Origin: Persicaria tinctoria | Taxonomy: Eukaryota > Streptophyta > Magnoliopsida > Caryophyllales > Polygonaceae | Reading direction: 5' to 3' | DNA: 64,000 bases | Assembly: GCA_037127255.1 (NCBI GenBank) | Contig: JBANSL010000013.1 | Location: forward strand, 12,358,688-12,422,687 | Shown here: piece by piece, positions 46,601-59,332 of the stretch | How the letters are laid out: each line of letters opens with the position of its first letter | Numbering within the stretch: position 1 is the first letter of the stretch | The notes under the pieces: model-generated | What the model was told of the DNA's origin: nothing | Databases searched by the model: none | The model's input: only the letters and a program-made list of their open reading frames with translations | Program-made: the position numbers and the translations under genes

Positions 46601-47728
46601 TTAAATTTCTTAACCTTGACTACTGTCCGGTAGTAATTAGTGTTCTTATCACCCAGTTGAAGGTGTTTGGTCTTAGCCCGTTGCTTCCAAAACTTATATT
46701 GTATTCTAGTAGAGCTAGTTTTTTTTTTCTAGATTCATAAGTTTTCGGTTATCCCAACTAGAGAGCCGACCCCAAGGAAGTTTTGCTTGAAGGGTTAAGA
46801 TTTTGTTGTCAACTACAGAGAGCTGCCTTAAAATGTTATTTGACTGTGTTTTGCACCAGTTCTTCGTGTTATTCTTGAGTAATTTCTGTTTTTTCATGAG
46901 TTTGTAAGCATGAGAGCCCGTGAATTTGTTCTCCCAAACCTGCTTGACCATTTTCTCATAGATGGGATTAGTAGTCCAAGCCATCTCAAAGCGGAATGGG
47001 GCACCTTTATGAGCATTTTTGTTACCTATTTGAAGTGTGATTGGGCAGTGGTCAGACAAAGAGAATGGGTGGTGGTGGACATGAAGGTCCGTGAGTGTTG
47101 TGATGATGTCTTGATGAGCAAGAGCTCTGTCTAGCCGTTCGTAGGTGTTATTTCTGTCACCACTGTGCTTTCTCCGGGTAAAAGGGGGTCCAGTATAAGG
47201 GAGAGTATGTAGGTTAAGTTCCTCTTTAAGATGTAAGAGTCTACGAAATCTGCTAAGAGAAGGAGAGTTGCCTCCTACCTTCTCAGTATCATTCTCGATA
47301 TCGTTCAAATCACCCATTATAAGAACTGGTAAAGAATGTCTGTTAGTGACTTCTATGATATTATTCCATAAGCTGGTTTTCTCTTGCTCAAAAGAGGGAG
47401 CATAGACAAACAGAATAGCAACGTCGAGAGAGTCTATGGTGGTTTTTAACATACAGAATCTGCTACTCTGTTCCAATACAGTGGTGTTTTTGTTAGCTTC
47501 AGTGTTTTTTAGAAGGATCCAGATTCCTCCTTTTGCTCCAGTAGAAGTAATGAAAATGTTTTTATGGAAGCCAACTATGTGTAGTTGGCTATCAAGAGGT
47601 GGTTCAGAAGCTTTAGTTTCAGCAAGGGCTAAGATATCAAGCTTGTTACCGTGTCTGAGATGGTTTAGTTCCTGCCAGAGGAGAGGCTTTCTAGAGCCCC
47701 GTATATTCCAATAGCCGATATTAATCAT
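43650..47728 (-). pseudogene. LINE ORF2: endonuclease, reverse transcriptase, RNase H
   Basis: ATG 47728 begins MINIGYWNIRGSRKPLLWQ, the AP endonuclease (SLSDHCPITLQI near its end). An A9 run near 46720-46729 shifts the frame, ending this part at 46715; the next frame continues without a gap through reverse transcriptase (TPGPDGYPPEFF; RGIRQGDPLAPYIF; FADD at 45640-45651) and zf-RVT (CCLCNDKDEDSDHLFLYC) to 44035. A second shift leads to RNase H (VDGS near 44060; TEAAAF; EGDCLKV), with two stops near 43802 before the last part (VANVAADFIARAND). Two frameshifts and the stops make this copy non-autonomous. Confidence 0.88.
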
Positions 47729-48945
47729 AAAATTTTATTAATGGCTATGCTACATAGCTTGACGTAATCATTGATGTGGATGTTGAGGAGTTTATATAAT
47801 TGATCATCACAAACATGTTCAAGCATTTCGTTGTTGTAAATAGATTGCAATTGAATAGAAAGGAGAGTTTGGTTACCTGACCTGCTGTTTATGGTTGTAA
47901 TCCTAGGTGTGTTCATAGTATGCCTGCTTTTGTACCAACTCCAGGTTTTGACTTCCTTCACCATGGTTGAGCTGCAATTTTTGCTTGTAGCAAGAGTATT
48001 TATTGGTTGGTTACAATGCTTGTTGGGGATATTGGTGTTGGTGTAAAGGTTGTTTTTGCATCTCCCCACACTAGTTCTAAGATGAAAATCGGTGGGGATA
48101 CGCAAATTTGTTTTGAAGGAAATAGACAGAGTCATACCTATCCTGTGGCATCGAGTAGAGCTGATACATAAGCCTTGTGGTCGAGCTTCTTGGATGCTGC
48201 TTGTGTATAGCATTTGAGCATGCGCTCCAATTTTTGAATCTTGTTCAAAAGCCAGACATTCCAAGAAGGAGACCAGTAGGGCCTTGAGCTTGCAGCAACA
48301 AGTAGCTAGTGGTATAGCGAAAAGGTTTCCCTTCTCAAATTCTTGTAATCCAAGCTTCCGAACAGAGCAATCAGAGATAAATATGTGCCAATAGCTGTCA
48401 TGGCAGCCCTCACAAGCAAGAGAAGAAGGAGGGCACAAACTGCAGCTATGCGGATTCCAGTAGCAATTTATAAGGTTCAACAGATTAGGCAGAGAGACAA
48501 GACGAGATATATTGATCACTCTAATTACTAAATCAAAAGAGTGGGCATAACTAATCCTTTTAGAAGTAAAATCACAGGGTTCTTTGGTCAGGCCTCTAAC
48601 CTTGCTGAATAAACCAAAATGAACATGGTGAAGGCAGAGCAGGAGACACAACACATGCAAAGGTAACCAATACAGCCATATGCTAAAGGCTTGGATAGAT
48701 GTGCATAAGACAGTATTTAAAGAGAATAGAGAATTATATTTAAACTTATCTGTCCTTGGTATGATACTAGCAACTGAACTGGTAACCTTCTTGACCTCAA
48801 CTGGTATGAGCCAGCGAGACTTCTTGGCCAAAACCCACTGCCAGACGTTCATACATACAACAACATGCAAAGGTGGTGCTAGTAGTGGGTTGCTGCGGAG
48901 AGCATTCCGGTAGCATGTACTAATTCGAGCCTGCAGAACAGACAT
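47725..48945 (-). CDS. LINE ORF1, 406 residues, unusual sequence
   Basis: An open frame of 406 codons sits in the ORF1 position, and its TGA overlaps the ORF2 ATG (ATGA at 47725-47728), a layout fitting termination-reinitiation. I cannot find the usual plant L1 ORF1 parts (DUF4283, CCHC knuckle) in it. Instead it has many cysteines, including CSLCPPSSLACEGC, and hydrophobic blocks. It may be a divergent nucleic-acid-binding ORF1, or a chance open frame in decayed DNA; the exact ATGA join argues against chance. Confidence 0.45.
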   Translation of the reverse strand: MSVLQARISTCYRNALRSNPLLAPPLHVVVCMNVWQWVLAKKSRWLIPVEVKKVTSSVASIIPRTDKFKYNSLFSLNTVLCTSIQAFSIWLYWLPLHVLCLLLCLHHVHFGLFSKVRGLTKEPCDFTSKRISYAHSFDLVIRVINISRLVSLPNLLNLINCYWNPHSCSLCPPSSLACEGCHDSYWHIFISDCSVRKLGLQEFEKGNLFAIPLATCCCKLKALLVSFLECLAFEQDSKIGAHAQMLYTSSIQEARPQGLCISSTRCHRIGMTLSISFKTNLRIPTDFHLRTSVGRCKNNLYTNTNIPNKHCNQPINTLATSKNCSSTMVKEVKTWSWYKSRHTMNTPRITTINSRSGNQTLLSIQLQSIYNNEMLEHVCDDQLYKLLNIHINDYVKLCSIAINKIL

Positions 48946-49629
48946 TTTAAGACCAAAGTTTTTGAGATAATACGTTATAAAGTTAAAAGTTTTGTACTGA
49001 GGTTTTGGTGTAAAAGGTTTGGGTTTAGAGTTTTTAATTTTCGGAATTGTTAAAAAACTGGAAAGAGCCTAATGATTAGAGGTTTCATCAGATCTCATTT
49101 GCCGGCCACCCGGGAAGGCACGCGCCCACCAAGGCGTCCGGGGAAAGGGACCAGGCGTCCGGTGAAACAGCCACCACAACGGCGCTTGCAGAAGCGGGGG
49201 GCAGAATCGTCGTCTAAGGCGAGGAGGAGCACCCTCACACCTCAGAAAGGGGAGCCGAGCAAAACCCAGCCGCCAGCATCCAACCAGGCCCAGAAACAGC
49301 CCGGTGACATCGATCATGCAGCCATCAGATCTCCAGCAACCACCGAGGGTCGCGACTGGAAGGTGCGGGAGGGCCACAGCGTTCCAATCTCTCTCTTTCC
49401 ATCTAGTTTTCCATTTTTTGCCTCTTCTTTTGACAACTTTTTTGGATTTTTTTTGGAAGAAACACAAATCCCCTTCTTCTGATTGAGAAATTGGGAGTTT
49501 GATTGTGTGATTTTGTTTAGAAGGAGGCTGAATCCGGGGTGGATCTTTGAGTTTAGGCTGAGATTTGAGGTTGTGGCGGCTGGTTATGGGGTTAGGGTTT
49601 TCTTGGAGAGGGTTTTCCATACACTAGTT

Positions 49630-50724
49630 AGTTTATGATTATGAACACTATAATTTAATATATATTTAACGCACTTAATCCATCCGCTTCGGCTATTCCA
49701 TCAGCTATGTGTTACGTTACCAAACAAAAAAACACTTCCTTACACATTTTAAACACAATTTCATATTTTTTTCTTGGTTGTAGCAGTAGTAACCATGACA
49801 TCATTGATTATGAATGAAAATCTGAAATTGAAATGAATGAACCCGAAAATAATATTTTAAATTTTGCTAGAGAAATTACCTTATGGAATATTTGCAAATT
49901 AAATAATGGATGTGAATTTGAAAATCACATTTAAAGAATGTCAAATAAGGAAATCCCGTAAAATATTTTCAAATCGGCAATTTGTAACATGAACTGAACT
50001 AATTTACCCTGATTTAAAGATCATCACAAAAGGAAACTGGAATTTACAATGCAATGAACGTGCAAATTGCAATAACAGCTTACAGCTAGCAGTTTACGCG
50101 GGAAGGAGGGTATGTGAATGTGATCTACTATCCCAGCTGTCCGCATCAATCTTCACAACTCGCACAATCGGTATCCGCCGCCATAAAAAACAAGGGTCTG
50201 TAATCTGATCCCACCATCACAAATCCAGCGGACCCAACTCCGGCGGCACCCACCTTTGAAAAACTCAGGTCAATCAGTAATAGTTTGTGTTCTTGTTCAA
50301 TGCACTAGCTAATCCAATCCCTAATTTCCTTTCATCGGCATTGAATTGACTCCCTCTCCCTTTCAATCTCCAGCTCAGCTCTGATTCAACAACAACAAAA
50401 AAAAACCCTAATTATTTGCTCTTATCTCCTTACCTGTTTCCTTGTCATCCAATTACTCGTTTTTTTTTTTTCAATTTAATTGAAAACGACGCCCATCATA
50501 TAAATAGCTTCAATTTCTGTCCCCCTCTAATTATTACTCCTCTTTTTCTTCGGTAAGTTTGCATCTTTTTTTCGCCCCTTCTCTTCTGCTTTACCGGAAA
50601 TATATCATCTTTTTTTTCTGGCTTGATTTTTTTTTTTTTAAATTGAGTTTGCTGAGTTTCATGCTTGATTGCTTTTTCAGATTGTATTGTTAGATTGAGA
50701 TTAAAATCCCTCGATTAAGAGAAA
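49630..50724 (+). promoter_or_regulatory. Upstream region of the CHY/RING gene
   Basis: A TATA box TATAAATA at 50499-50506 lies before a pyrimidine-rich leader. A leader intron is likely at 50553-50680 (CG|GTAAGT ... TTTTTCAG|ATTG), leaving a short second leader exon before ATG 50725. The rest is AT-rich with no other gene seen. Confidence 0.6.
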
Positions 50725-52811
50725 ATGGCTTGCGAATTGGAGACCCAGATTTGCGCCGGCGGATCGAATCAGATTGTTGGAGCTCAGCCAATTGATGATA
50801 AATATTGTGTGGAGTTTGGTTCTGGCAATTACGGGTACTTAAATCTCTCAAAGTTGCAATCTTTTCCCCAATTGTAATTTTGCTTAGAAATCGCTTCAGA
50901 GGCTAACCGTTCTCTGTACCTGAATCTTGTTTGCTACTTTGATCAGCTGCGCGCATTACAGAAGGAGATGCAAAATCAGATCACCATGTTGTGGCGAAAT
51001 CTTTGATTGTAGGCACTGCCATAACGAAGCAAAGGTTTGTTCAATTCACTAATTTCATTGTGATTTGATATTTAACTGTAGAAAACATGATTGGGGAAAC
51101 AGAGTAGAAAACTTGCAGTTCATTGATGTTGTGCTGTCAAATTTACTGATGAACAGAATGCTATGGAAGTCGATCCTCGAGATCGCCACGATGTGCCGAG
51201 GCATGAGATCAAGAAGGTAGGTTTTCCCCCCATTTGAGCTGCCAAATTTCACTTTGATTAGATTTTGACATCCGTATGGTAATGTTTGAGTGGTGACTGA
51301 TTCGACAAATCCATCCAATTTTAAAAACTAACATGTTGCCAATTTTCGGCTTTGCAATCCAGGTCATATGCTCTCTTTGTGACACAGAGCAAGATGTAAG
51401 TCTCTTTGTTTTGTTGCTTAATCATGTGATATACACTTATGGACGAAAAATTACGAATGATGACTGATTCAATCTTTGGCTGTGCGCTGAATAATCCAGG
51501 TTCAGCAATATTGCATCAAATGCGGAGTGTGTATGGGGGAATACTTTTGTGGAATATGCAAATTTTTCGATGATGATGTGAGTGACCTTCATGGAAAATT
51601 TCAGTGTTTTTATGTCTCTGTCATAATTTATTTACCAATGAAACTGATGCATTCCAGGTCACAAAGCAGCAATATCATTGTGACGATTGCGGAATTTGCA
51701 GGTCCATATCTCAACATCTTTATCAAGAACATGGCTTTTTCTTCTGCATTTTTATGATATGTGAACCTCGTATGTTTATATGATGTTTGTACAGGACTGG
51801 TGGAAAAGAAAACTTCTTCCACTGTAAATCATGTGGTAAGTCCTAGTAAAATAGAATTTCCGCTAATAGCCATCATAAAGTTTGTTTTGTTAAAGTTCAA
51901 TGTATATCTGATAAACATCGACCTTGTTTAGGATGTTGTTATTCCAAATTGATGGAGGGTGCACATCACTGTGTAGAAAAGGCAATGCACCATAATTGCC
52001 CAGTTTGTTTCGAGGTATGAACCTTTGCTCTCTTTTTCATCGAATATTGTAATTTTCTTTTAATATTTCAGATAAAGGATTTTTTTTGCTCTTGCAGTAT
52101 CTTTTCGATTCAATGAGGGATATTACTGCGTTGCACTGTGGGCATACAATACATGTAGAATGCGCCAAGGAGATGGAGCAACATTTACGGTAAGCTCAAA
52201 CGAATATTCTCTTTACCAAAAATGTCTCACCAGCTGAGTTTGATTTCCTGAATTGCATATATCTTCTTTCTGCCTCTTAACCAATCCAATAATGGTTGCA
52301 CTTCCTCTTTCGACAATGGCTTTGCCTCTGCTCGTTTCTTGTAAACTCTTCTTTGGGATATTTTTAAGATTTTTCCTTTCAACCGTTGCTGACTTTTTAT
52401 TTATTTGTTTTTTGCACCTTGTCTGGCGCTTTTTTAGCCAGTTAAACATCTAAAAAACAACTGTTGGCAGGTACTCATGCCCCGTCTGCTCAAAATCTAT
52501 CTGTGACATGTCCGATGTTTGGGCAAAGCTCGACGAGGAGGTTGCTTCTACAATTATGCCTGAAATCTACCAGAACAAGATGGTAATTTTTCCTTACTGA
52601 CATTTGAAATTTCGAATAGCAGCTTTTAGATGAGTCAAGTGCATCTCTAAGACGGTTTAACGATTGACAGGTGTGGATTCTGTGCAACGATTGCACCGGA
52701 ATGTCTGAAGTTCGTTTCCACATTGTGGCGCAAAAGTGTCCCAGCTGCATGTCCTACAACACTAAACCGATACAAGGAGCACCGGCATCATGTTCCGCTG
52801 CAGTGAGATGA
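50725..52811 (+). CDS. CHY and RING zinc-finger E3 ubiquitin ligase
   Basis: Eleven exons (50725-50834, 50947-51034, 51157-51216, 51363-51395, 51500-51577, 51658-51701, 51795-51835, 51932-52014, 52098-52189, 52471-52582, 52671-52811) join in frame to 293 residues. After a 37-residue lead come the CHY zinc finger ([15 protein letters not shown] ... [16 protein letters not shown]), the CTCHY part ([22 protein letters not shown]), a RING finger at about 173-217 (CPVCFEYLF ... CGHTIHVEC ... CPVC) and a C-terminal zinc ribbon (CNDC ... CPSC). This is the RZPF34/CHYR1-MIEL1 family, which ubiquitinates regulators in ABA, drought and defence responses. The exact orthologue is not clear. All metal ligands I checked are present. 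Confidence 0.95.
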
Positions 52812-54003
52812 TCGGTACAGATTGAAATACAAAGGATCAAAGTGCAAAACACTTGTTTTCATGGCTGCGACGAAAACAATATGATGCCTCATTCTTCCAA
52901 CATTGTTGATGAAATCCTAGATTGCCGGTTGGCAATGCCCCAAGCTTGTGTTCCTCTTTCCAGAATTTATTGCACTCCGTTTTTGAAGGAATGGATCTCA
53001 TCGAAGATTCGTGAGGCTTTCAGAACGGTATTTAGGGTCACTTCTTCAGGAATGTTCATCCATGGATAAAAGGCTCAACTGGGAGGTAGTGATGTTCATT
53101 CAGGAAGAACTGATGCAGATTATGAGTTCCATCACTGGCAGGTGATGCAGGTGAAGGAAATCATCCTGAAAGGGAAGCATTTCATGGTTTACATGTTCTG
53201 AATCTGATTTGGTTGGGTCAGTGAATGAAAAATTAGTGTTTTCCTGCTTGAATTTCTTTGGACCTGTTATTGTTCTTGGATGGGACTGACCCTTCCAAAC
53301 CATGGGAATGGAGCACCTTGAAAACCTCTAAAACTAATAAGAATGCATAGCTTTGTGAATGAAGCATCTTTATTGAGCTATTTCAAGTTTGAAAAAAGAA
53401 AAGGGAAAAAAAATTCTTACTACCCTCCAGAAAAGGAGAGAGAGACTGTTTAAACCAGTAGCATGAATCTGTAGAGGATTGGTTGAAGTCCAGAGGTGGA
53501 ATAATTGCCTTGTGACTACTTGTGAACATCTGAATCAAGAAGCTCAATTATATGAGGATAAGATATGATATTTATCTCCCTGCAGTAACATGCATACATT
53601 ACATGCCCTTTTAATTAACCCCAACTTGGTTGTGGCCTGTGGGTGATGACTAGATTGATTATTACATACTTTTCATGGTGAATAAGAGCAACACAAATTC
53701 CTGGGTTAGGCTGTAGATATATTTTGTTTCAAAAAATGCCACAGCAAAATCAACCACTTTGTCCTCTAGGAAGCAAAATCAAACACCACAATCTAGTTTG
53801 ATTTGTGACTTTAGATACCAAATTGGATGGTTGAGATTTCAAATACATTTAGATATTTTTTAAAAAAAATTTAAGGCTTATAAATTGTTATTAGGATACT
53901 AGTAAGAGGGACCTCAATCTAACAGTTTCTCTAAAATTTCACCAAAATTGAGAAATAAAATACATATATTCTTCAAATTTTTTTGTTTTAACTCCAATAA
54001 TCT

Positions 54004-54036
54004 TCTATCTACCTATCTATTTATCTATCTATCTAT
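54004..54036 (+). repeat. (TCTA)n microsatellite
   Basis: Imperfect TATC/TCTA tetranucleotide repeat, about eight units. Confidence 0.8.
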
Positions 54037-55856
54037 GGGTGTGTATGGTAGAGTATTTAAACTGTTAAAAAATAAGCATTTGTGGGTGTTTATTTTTAAA
54101 TAGCTTTTTTGGTTGTTTGGATGACCAAAATAAACTAAAACGTGTTAAAAAAATTGTGTTAAAAAAGCTAGAAAATGGAGGTTATTTTGGTGTTAAAAAA
54201 GCTAGAAAAGGGAGGTTACAAATAAACTGTTTTTCGTCCCATACAGAGATTATCTTGTTGTTTAAAATTTTAACTGTTTTTTTCAACAGTTTATAAATTT
54301 TACCCTGTTTATAATTTTAGTCAGTTTATTAACCCCTTCCGATGCGAAATTCTAACTATTAAAAGAGAAACATTTTTTATGAGGTGTCATCACCACCATA
54401 ATTATAGGGTTTTCAACTAATCAAATTAAAATAGTTTTTTTTTTCCTAATCAATTTATTGTGGTGTCATAAATCATAATCACCATAATTATAAGGTTTTC
54501 AACCAATCAAATCATTTTTTTCTAATCAATTAAACATAAAAATAGTATATAATTTATTCCTTAATATATTACTCATATAGTATTTTCTAATAAATTGGTT
54601 CAAATCAAAATATTGAATCATACATATTTTATTTAGTAATTTATTGTATTATTATGATTTTATTTATAAAAAAAATGTGCGTCATGGTGTGGGGGATGGT
54701 AGTAGTGTTGTTTAAAAGCAAATCTGGGTTGGGACTTGGGAGTGATTTTGTAAAATTTCTTAATTTACAATTGATGTTATAAAAGTTAAATTAATAGAAA
54801 ATACCCCATTTTGAAACTGAACTTGCTAAAATTCCTTGTTTTTCAATGTTGTTTGTATCCAAAACTATTGCATGTATAAAGGAGTTCCCCTCCACCGAAC
54901 TATACCAAGCTAACAAGTCTCCTAAGAGCAATTTATATAGATCTTCAAGATATGTGACCTAAAGAAGTTCACTACAAAATAAATCCACTAACAAATCAAA
55001 GTACATCAGCTATTTTTTCAGAACTTATGGATTTGATGTTATATAGTTTTAAGTAAATAAATATAAGATTTTAGTTTAATTAGTTTTTGGAATATGAGCT
55101 TTTCAACGGATGCTCATCCAAATTTTTCAGAGTTTTCGGTTTTTTATTCACAAATTTCTAACAACTACCTTAACAGCTAGATTTATTAAACACCTACTAG
55201 CTGAATATCATATATTTAACACAAATAATTTACAAGTTTCAGCTACCCAACACCATATACTGTAAAGCGAGGGCAATCAGGTGTGCACCAAACACCATCA
55301 AAACTGAAAGGTGACTGGATTCATAATCATAAACCATGTATACAATATGCTCATTTGGGAAGTACTGAACTACTGATCAAACAACTGGTAAAAAAGACTG
55401 TACACAGTGACCCATGTGAATAACTGGCCAGATTTGAACCTGCACAGAGAAGAAAAAAATGCTCTTTCAAAGAGAGGGCTCTCAAATCTCAAGTATCTAC
55501 CTCACCAAGCTGAAATTGAGGAGCCCTTAAACTTTTCAAGTTGTCATTAAGAGTGTGCAGTTATTGATTGTCTGGGAACTGACTAAGAGGAACCCTTTGT
55601 TTAGGGATGGTTATGCATCATTTCCCATTTGAACTTACTCCAACCATTTATGCCCACTTGCTTAGGTCACTCAGAAAGTCAGAACCAACACACTGACAAA
55701 TTTACCCCCAAGTTCAAAAGGTTGCATGAGATTGCCATGGAAAGTAATCTCATGTATTCACACTTTTCTATCAGTTCAGCAGTAATAAGATAGAACCTGT
55801 AAAAGTATGCCTGAATAACTGAACTCAGAATCTTGTAGACTACTTGTGAGCACCTC

Positions 55857-55890
55857 CTCTCTCCCTCCCTCTCTCTCACACACACACACA
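55857..55890 (+). repeat. (CT)n(CA)n microsatellite
   Basis: A CTCT/CCCT run passes into six CA units. Confidence 0.75.
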
Positions 55891-56920
55891 TCAAGAAGTG
55901 AACAGGAATCAGATTCAGCAGAGCCTTTTTTGGAGGAATCCAATGTCCCTCTTTTTCAGATTTTTTTTTTAAAAAAAAAATTGATCTATGAGCTTGACAA
56001 AGAAAGGGTAAAAAAGTGTGTAACCATGCAAATGATTAAACTACTGATAGTATGTGATATCATGTGACACATCTAGCCAGGAGAAGTCTTTACCCTCCTC
56101 TACTTTTAGGGTGTAGCTGTGACATAAGCATATGGGTAAATGGTGCAAAGCTCCTAGGTTCACTGAATCCAAACCCCATGTTCAGGAGACAGGATAGGAT
56201 GCACAGATGAAGACATGAGAAACTGGATTTAATCAAAATTTAGCAAAGTTGTGAAGTGAAAGACTAGGGTAAAATGGGTTTTTTTTTTCTTATCTTGAAT
56301 TGATTTTTGTTTCTTCATTTTGAGGCCATGTTTTTGGCTCTTACAATGCAAATGGGAGGAGTCACATTCAACAAAGACAGAGACATTCACCATATAAGCA
56401 ATAAGCCAAAGAGTAAGGATACAAGCTTATAGATAGTGGTAGATGTCAACATCAGAAGCTTGGATTTATATGTAATGATGTCTTACACAATTGGGGTAAA
56501 AACCCCACTTCAAAAAAAAAAAGGAAAAAAAAAGAAGCTAACAAGCTAAAGTTAGGAAATTAGAGAAAGGTAGAAACCCAGACAAACCTAATATCCAAGG
56601 GGGAAAACCCAATGTCACTACTAAGTACCAACTAGTAGTATATACTATGATTATGAACAAACACTTGCCATTGAGAACTTGAGAAACTTTTGGATTATCC
56701 CTTGAACAGATTACAATGGTGTAACCCTGAGAAGAGCACTAATATCTGATCTGATCTTAAACCTACCATCTGATCTCTGAATGATCTCCAATGTCTGGGT
56801 AATCAGTCAGGGTATAATTAGTTGGGTTTTCTTTTCCTTCTACGCTTATATTACAAACATCAAAAGGTTAAAACTGAATATTCCACCTTCTTCTCAATTG
56901 TTGTACTTCTGATAACCCCT

Positions 56921-59332
56921 TTAAGGATCTACTCTTACCCATTCATAGCGTCCAGGGAGAGGTAAATTGTTCACGACGTCAAAGTTGTACCTGCAATAGC
57001 AGAAAGACGCAAACAAGTTAGGCCTATAGTCGTCTGCATATCCAAAATCCCTTCAAAAAAATGGAAAGGAGTGAAGATATGGAAAATAAAACACTACATA
57101 CTTCTCCATAAATTGATTTTGCTGTTGCATCTCAGCATTAGCAAAGAAGTCATCCATCTCTTGCGCTGAAGGGATGCTTCTTAGCACAGAGTTACGGGGT
57201 CGTCTTTGGTGTGCTGCACCGGAGCAGGTGGACCTCACAGCCGACACTGGCGTCCCAATGCTGTCCAAATCCCTTATTAAGCTACAAGGTGTGCTTTCCC
57301 GCGTAACCCTGTTCAACAATAACATACATCGAACTCATTCAGAAAGTGATAATAACTTATTTCAATATGCTACGCGATCAAAAGTTATAAAGGAATGATG
57401 AAAAATGCACCCCACCACGTTCTCCAAATAAACTTTACAACAAGACCCCTTCTAATTTTCTATTCTGTACGCGTCTCAGACCAACGCACAATCTCATGTC
57501 AACGACACATGAAAAAGGAAAACGTTACCTTAAAATTAATAGAGTCGATGGGTATGGCACTATGACCAGTAACATCTCATCTCCCTCTTACCGAAAGAAA
57601 GAGAGAAGCCATCAATGCAGGTATTTCCTTATGTGTGTTTGGGACTGCCATATGGTCCCCATTAAAAGAAGATCATTCATAACAAATAAGATCCACATGA
57701 GGCAGGTAGAAGTTATTGCACCTACATTCCATATTAGCTCTATACGAATCCGTCGTCACATGTTTTAAGCAAATGACATCTCAACAGATTTTCACAAAAA
57801 CAGAAAGTATTGCGAGCCACGATCTCGAGGATCCGATATCAAATTGCACCTCCCATGAATCTAATAACTTCTATAGTTCTATTTCCCAATACCCATGGAT
57901 CTTTACCTTCGTAGCGATTAAACGAATACAAGTACAACCCATTACCAGCATCTAAGTACCCATAAGGAGCCAGCTAACTATATCATAATTTATTTTCCTT
58001 AGTTTAGCAAAACAAAATCTCAAAGAAACCAATGTTTCCAGGCACATATATTGCATTATTGTACACACTAACTGCTCATCAACACAAGAAGAGTACTTAT
58101 AATTGATTTCCCTCAGATACCGTACCCTCTAAACTTGCAGCATTTAATGAAGAAGGCAACAAAGATGCCCTTAGACTAAAGTAACAGGGTTGACACATAA
58201 TTTACTCAACTTCAGAGTTTACAATTTTGTCCATAATGAAATTGTACAATAAATTTGAAAAAAAGATCAAAAGAAAGAGACTACACGGCACATAAGGTAC
58301 AATCTTATAATACCAATTAAACTTCAAAATACTATTTTTCTTTTGTTGGTCCAAACCAAAAATCAGCACACCAAGGCAAAACATCTATTTTCATACTGCC
58401 AATTAAACTTCAAATCTCAAGAGGCAAAAGACCAGATATGAAGAGATCCGGTTAAATGAGTGGGAAGAAAAAAAAAAAGATTGTTTCTTTTGCTGATTTT
58501 GAAAATAAAATGGTAAAGTTTTTTTTGTTGCTGGAATGAAAAAGAGGAGAGGCGTTTTGGTTCACAGCTTTTTCAAGGGAAGGAGAAGGAGATATATAAA
58601 CAAAAAAAGGCACAGAAAGAAAACTAAAGGAGAGTCCTTTTTAAATGGTGAAAGCTCGAAGCTTAAAGGCCAGAAGAAAGCAATTAGCAAAAGACGACCT
58701 ACCCACTCAAGAGAAAGCACCAATTGAAGACGGAGAGAGAAATTTGAGAGGGGCAAAAACAAACCCTTGGAAGAAATTACAGTGAAAATTAAGCTGAGTG
58801 AAGGGAGGAATTCAAACCTTCCGGTGCCGTCAAACTCCAAATTGTTCTCTCCAAAGGAGGCCTCGACACCGAAATCATCCAAATCGGTACAAATTGCACC
58901 TCCTTTCGCCCTCTCCAATGGCGTTGCCGACCGAGACCCGAGTTTAGCGGCACGCTCTTCGGCATCTGCCTGCTCATCTCCCACTTCCAATTTCTTCGAA
59001 CGGCTAAACGACGGCGAACCAACAGGGACCGAGTTCACCGAGGCAACCCGCAACCTCGAACCGGCCCTCTCGCTCTGACTATGAACCGGCTGAAGCACAT
59101 GGACGCCTCGGTTGCAGAGCTTCTGCTTGTCCTGCCGCTCCGGCTTCGGCGGGGAGGGCGGGGGGAATTGGGGCTTCTCAAGGCGGCGGCTTCGGAGCTG
59201 GAGGTAGCAAAGGTCGGGGCTTTGTTGCAGAGCTAGGGTTCTAGCTCTAGTACGGACGCCGAGCGCGGATTGAGGAACTTCCATTACAGCCAAGTCGCCC
59301 GTGATCTTCCCCTTCTTCATGTACTTGCCCAT
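56921..59332 (-). CDS. KRP: KRP-type cyclin-dependent kinase inhibitor
   Basis: Exons (minus) 58818-59332, 57102-57308 and 56921-56990 join in frame to 263 residues with GT/AG introns. The N-terminus [19 protein letters not shown], then [11 protein letters not shown], resembles KRP3/KRP4-type proteins. The C-terminus holds the CDK/cyclin-binding domain: [20 protein letters not shown], then [18 protein letters not shown]. KRPs bind CDKA-cyclin D complexes in the nucleus and restrain S-phase entry and endoreduplication. The frame stays open upstream to another ATG at 59584, but the conserved start is MGKY, so 59332 is chosen. An acidic and serine-rich middle is typical. No damage seen; the exact KRP number is uncertain. 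Confidence 0.93.

Larger units (their letters stand above)
43608..49618 (-). mobile_element. Near full-length L1-type LINE (about 6.0 kb)
   Basis: The duplication CATACACTAGTT at 43596-43607 and 49618-49629 bounds the element (the first C may be shared by chance). The T run at 43606-43619 is the poly-A tail of a minus-strand element. From 5' to 3': a GC-rich leader (about 49000-49618), ORF1 (47725-48945), ORF2 with AP endonuclease, reverse transcriptase, zf-RVT and RNase H, then a short 3' end. Few lesions; recent on the scale of the other LINE at 28395. Confidence 0.9.
52812..56920. other. Intergenic between the CHY/RING gene and KRP
   Basis: No gene seen. 52812 to about 53350 is probably 3' untranslated sequence of the CHY/RING gene. 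55028-55195 is MITE-like, related to 42600-42768. Simple repeats are listed separately. Confidence 0.5.

Noticed and set aside
49069..49620. Minus-strand open frame of 183 codons at the LINE 5' end
   Set aside because: Its ATG uses bases of the flanking target duplication, and the region is a GC-rich LINE leader; no domain seen.
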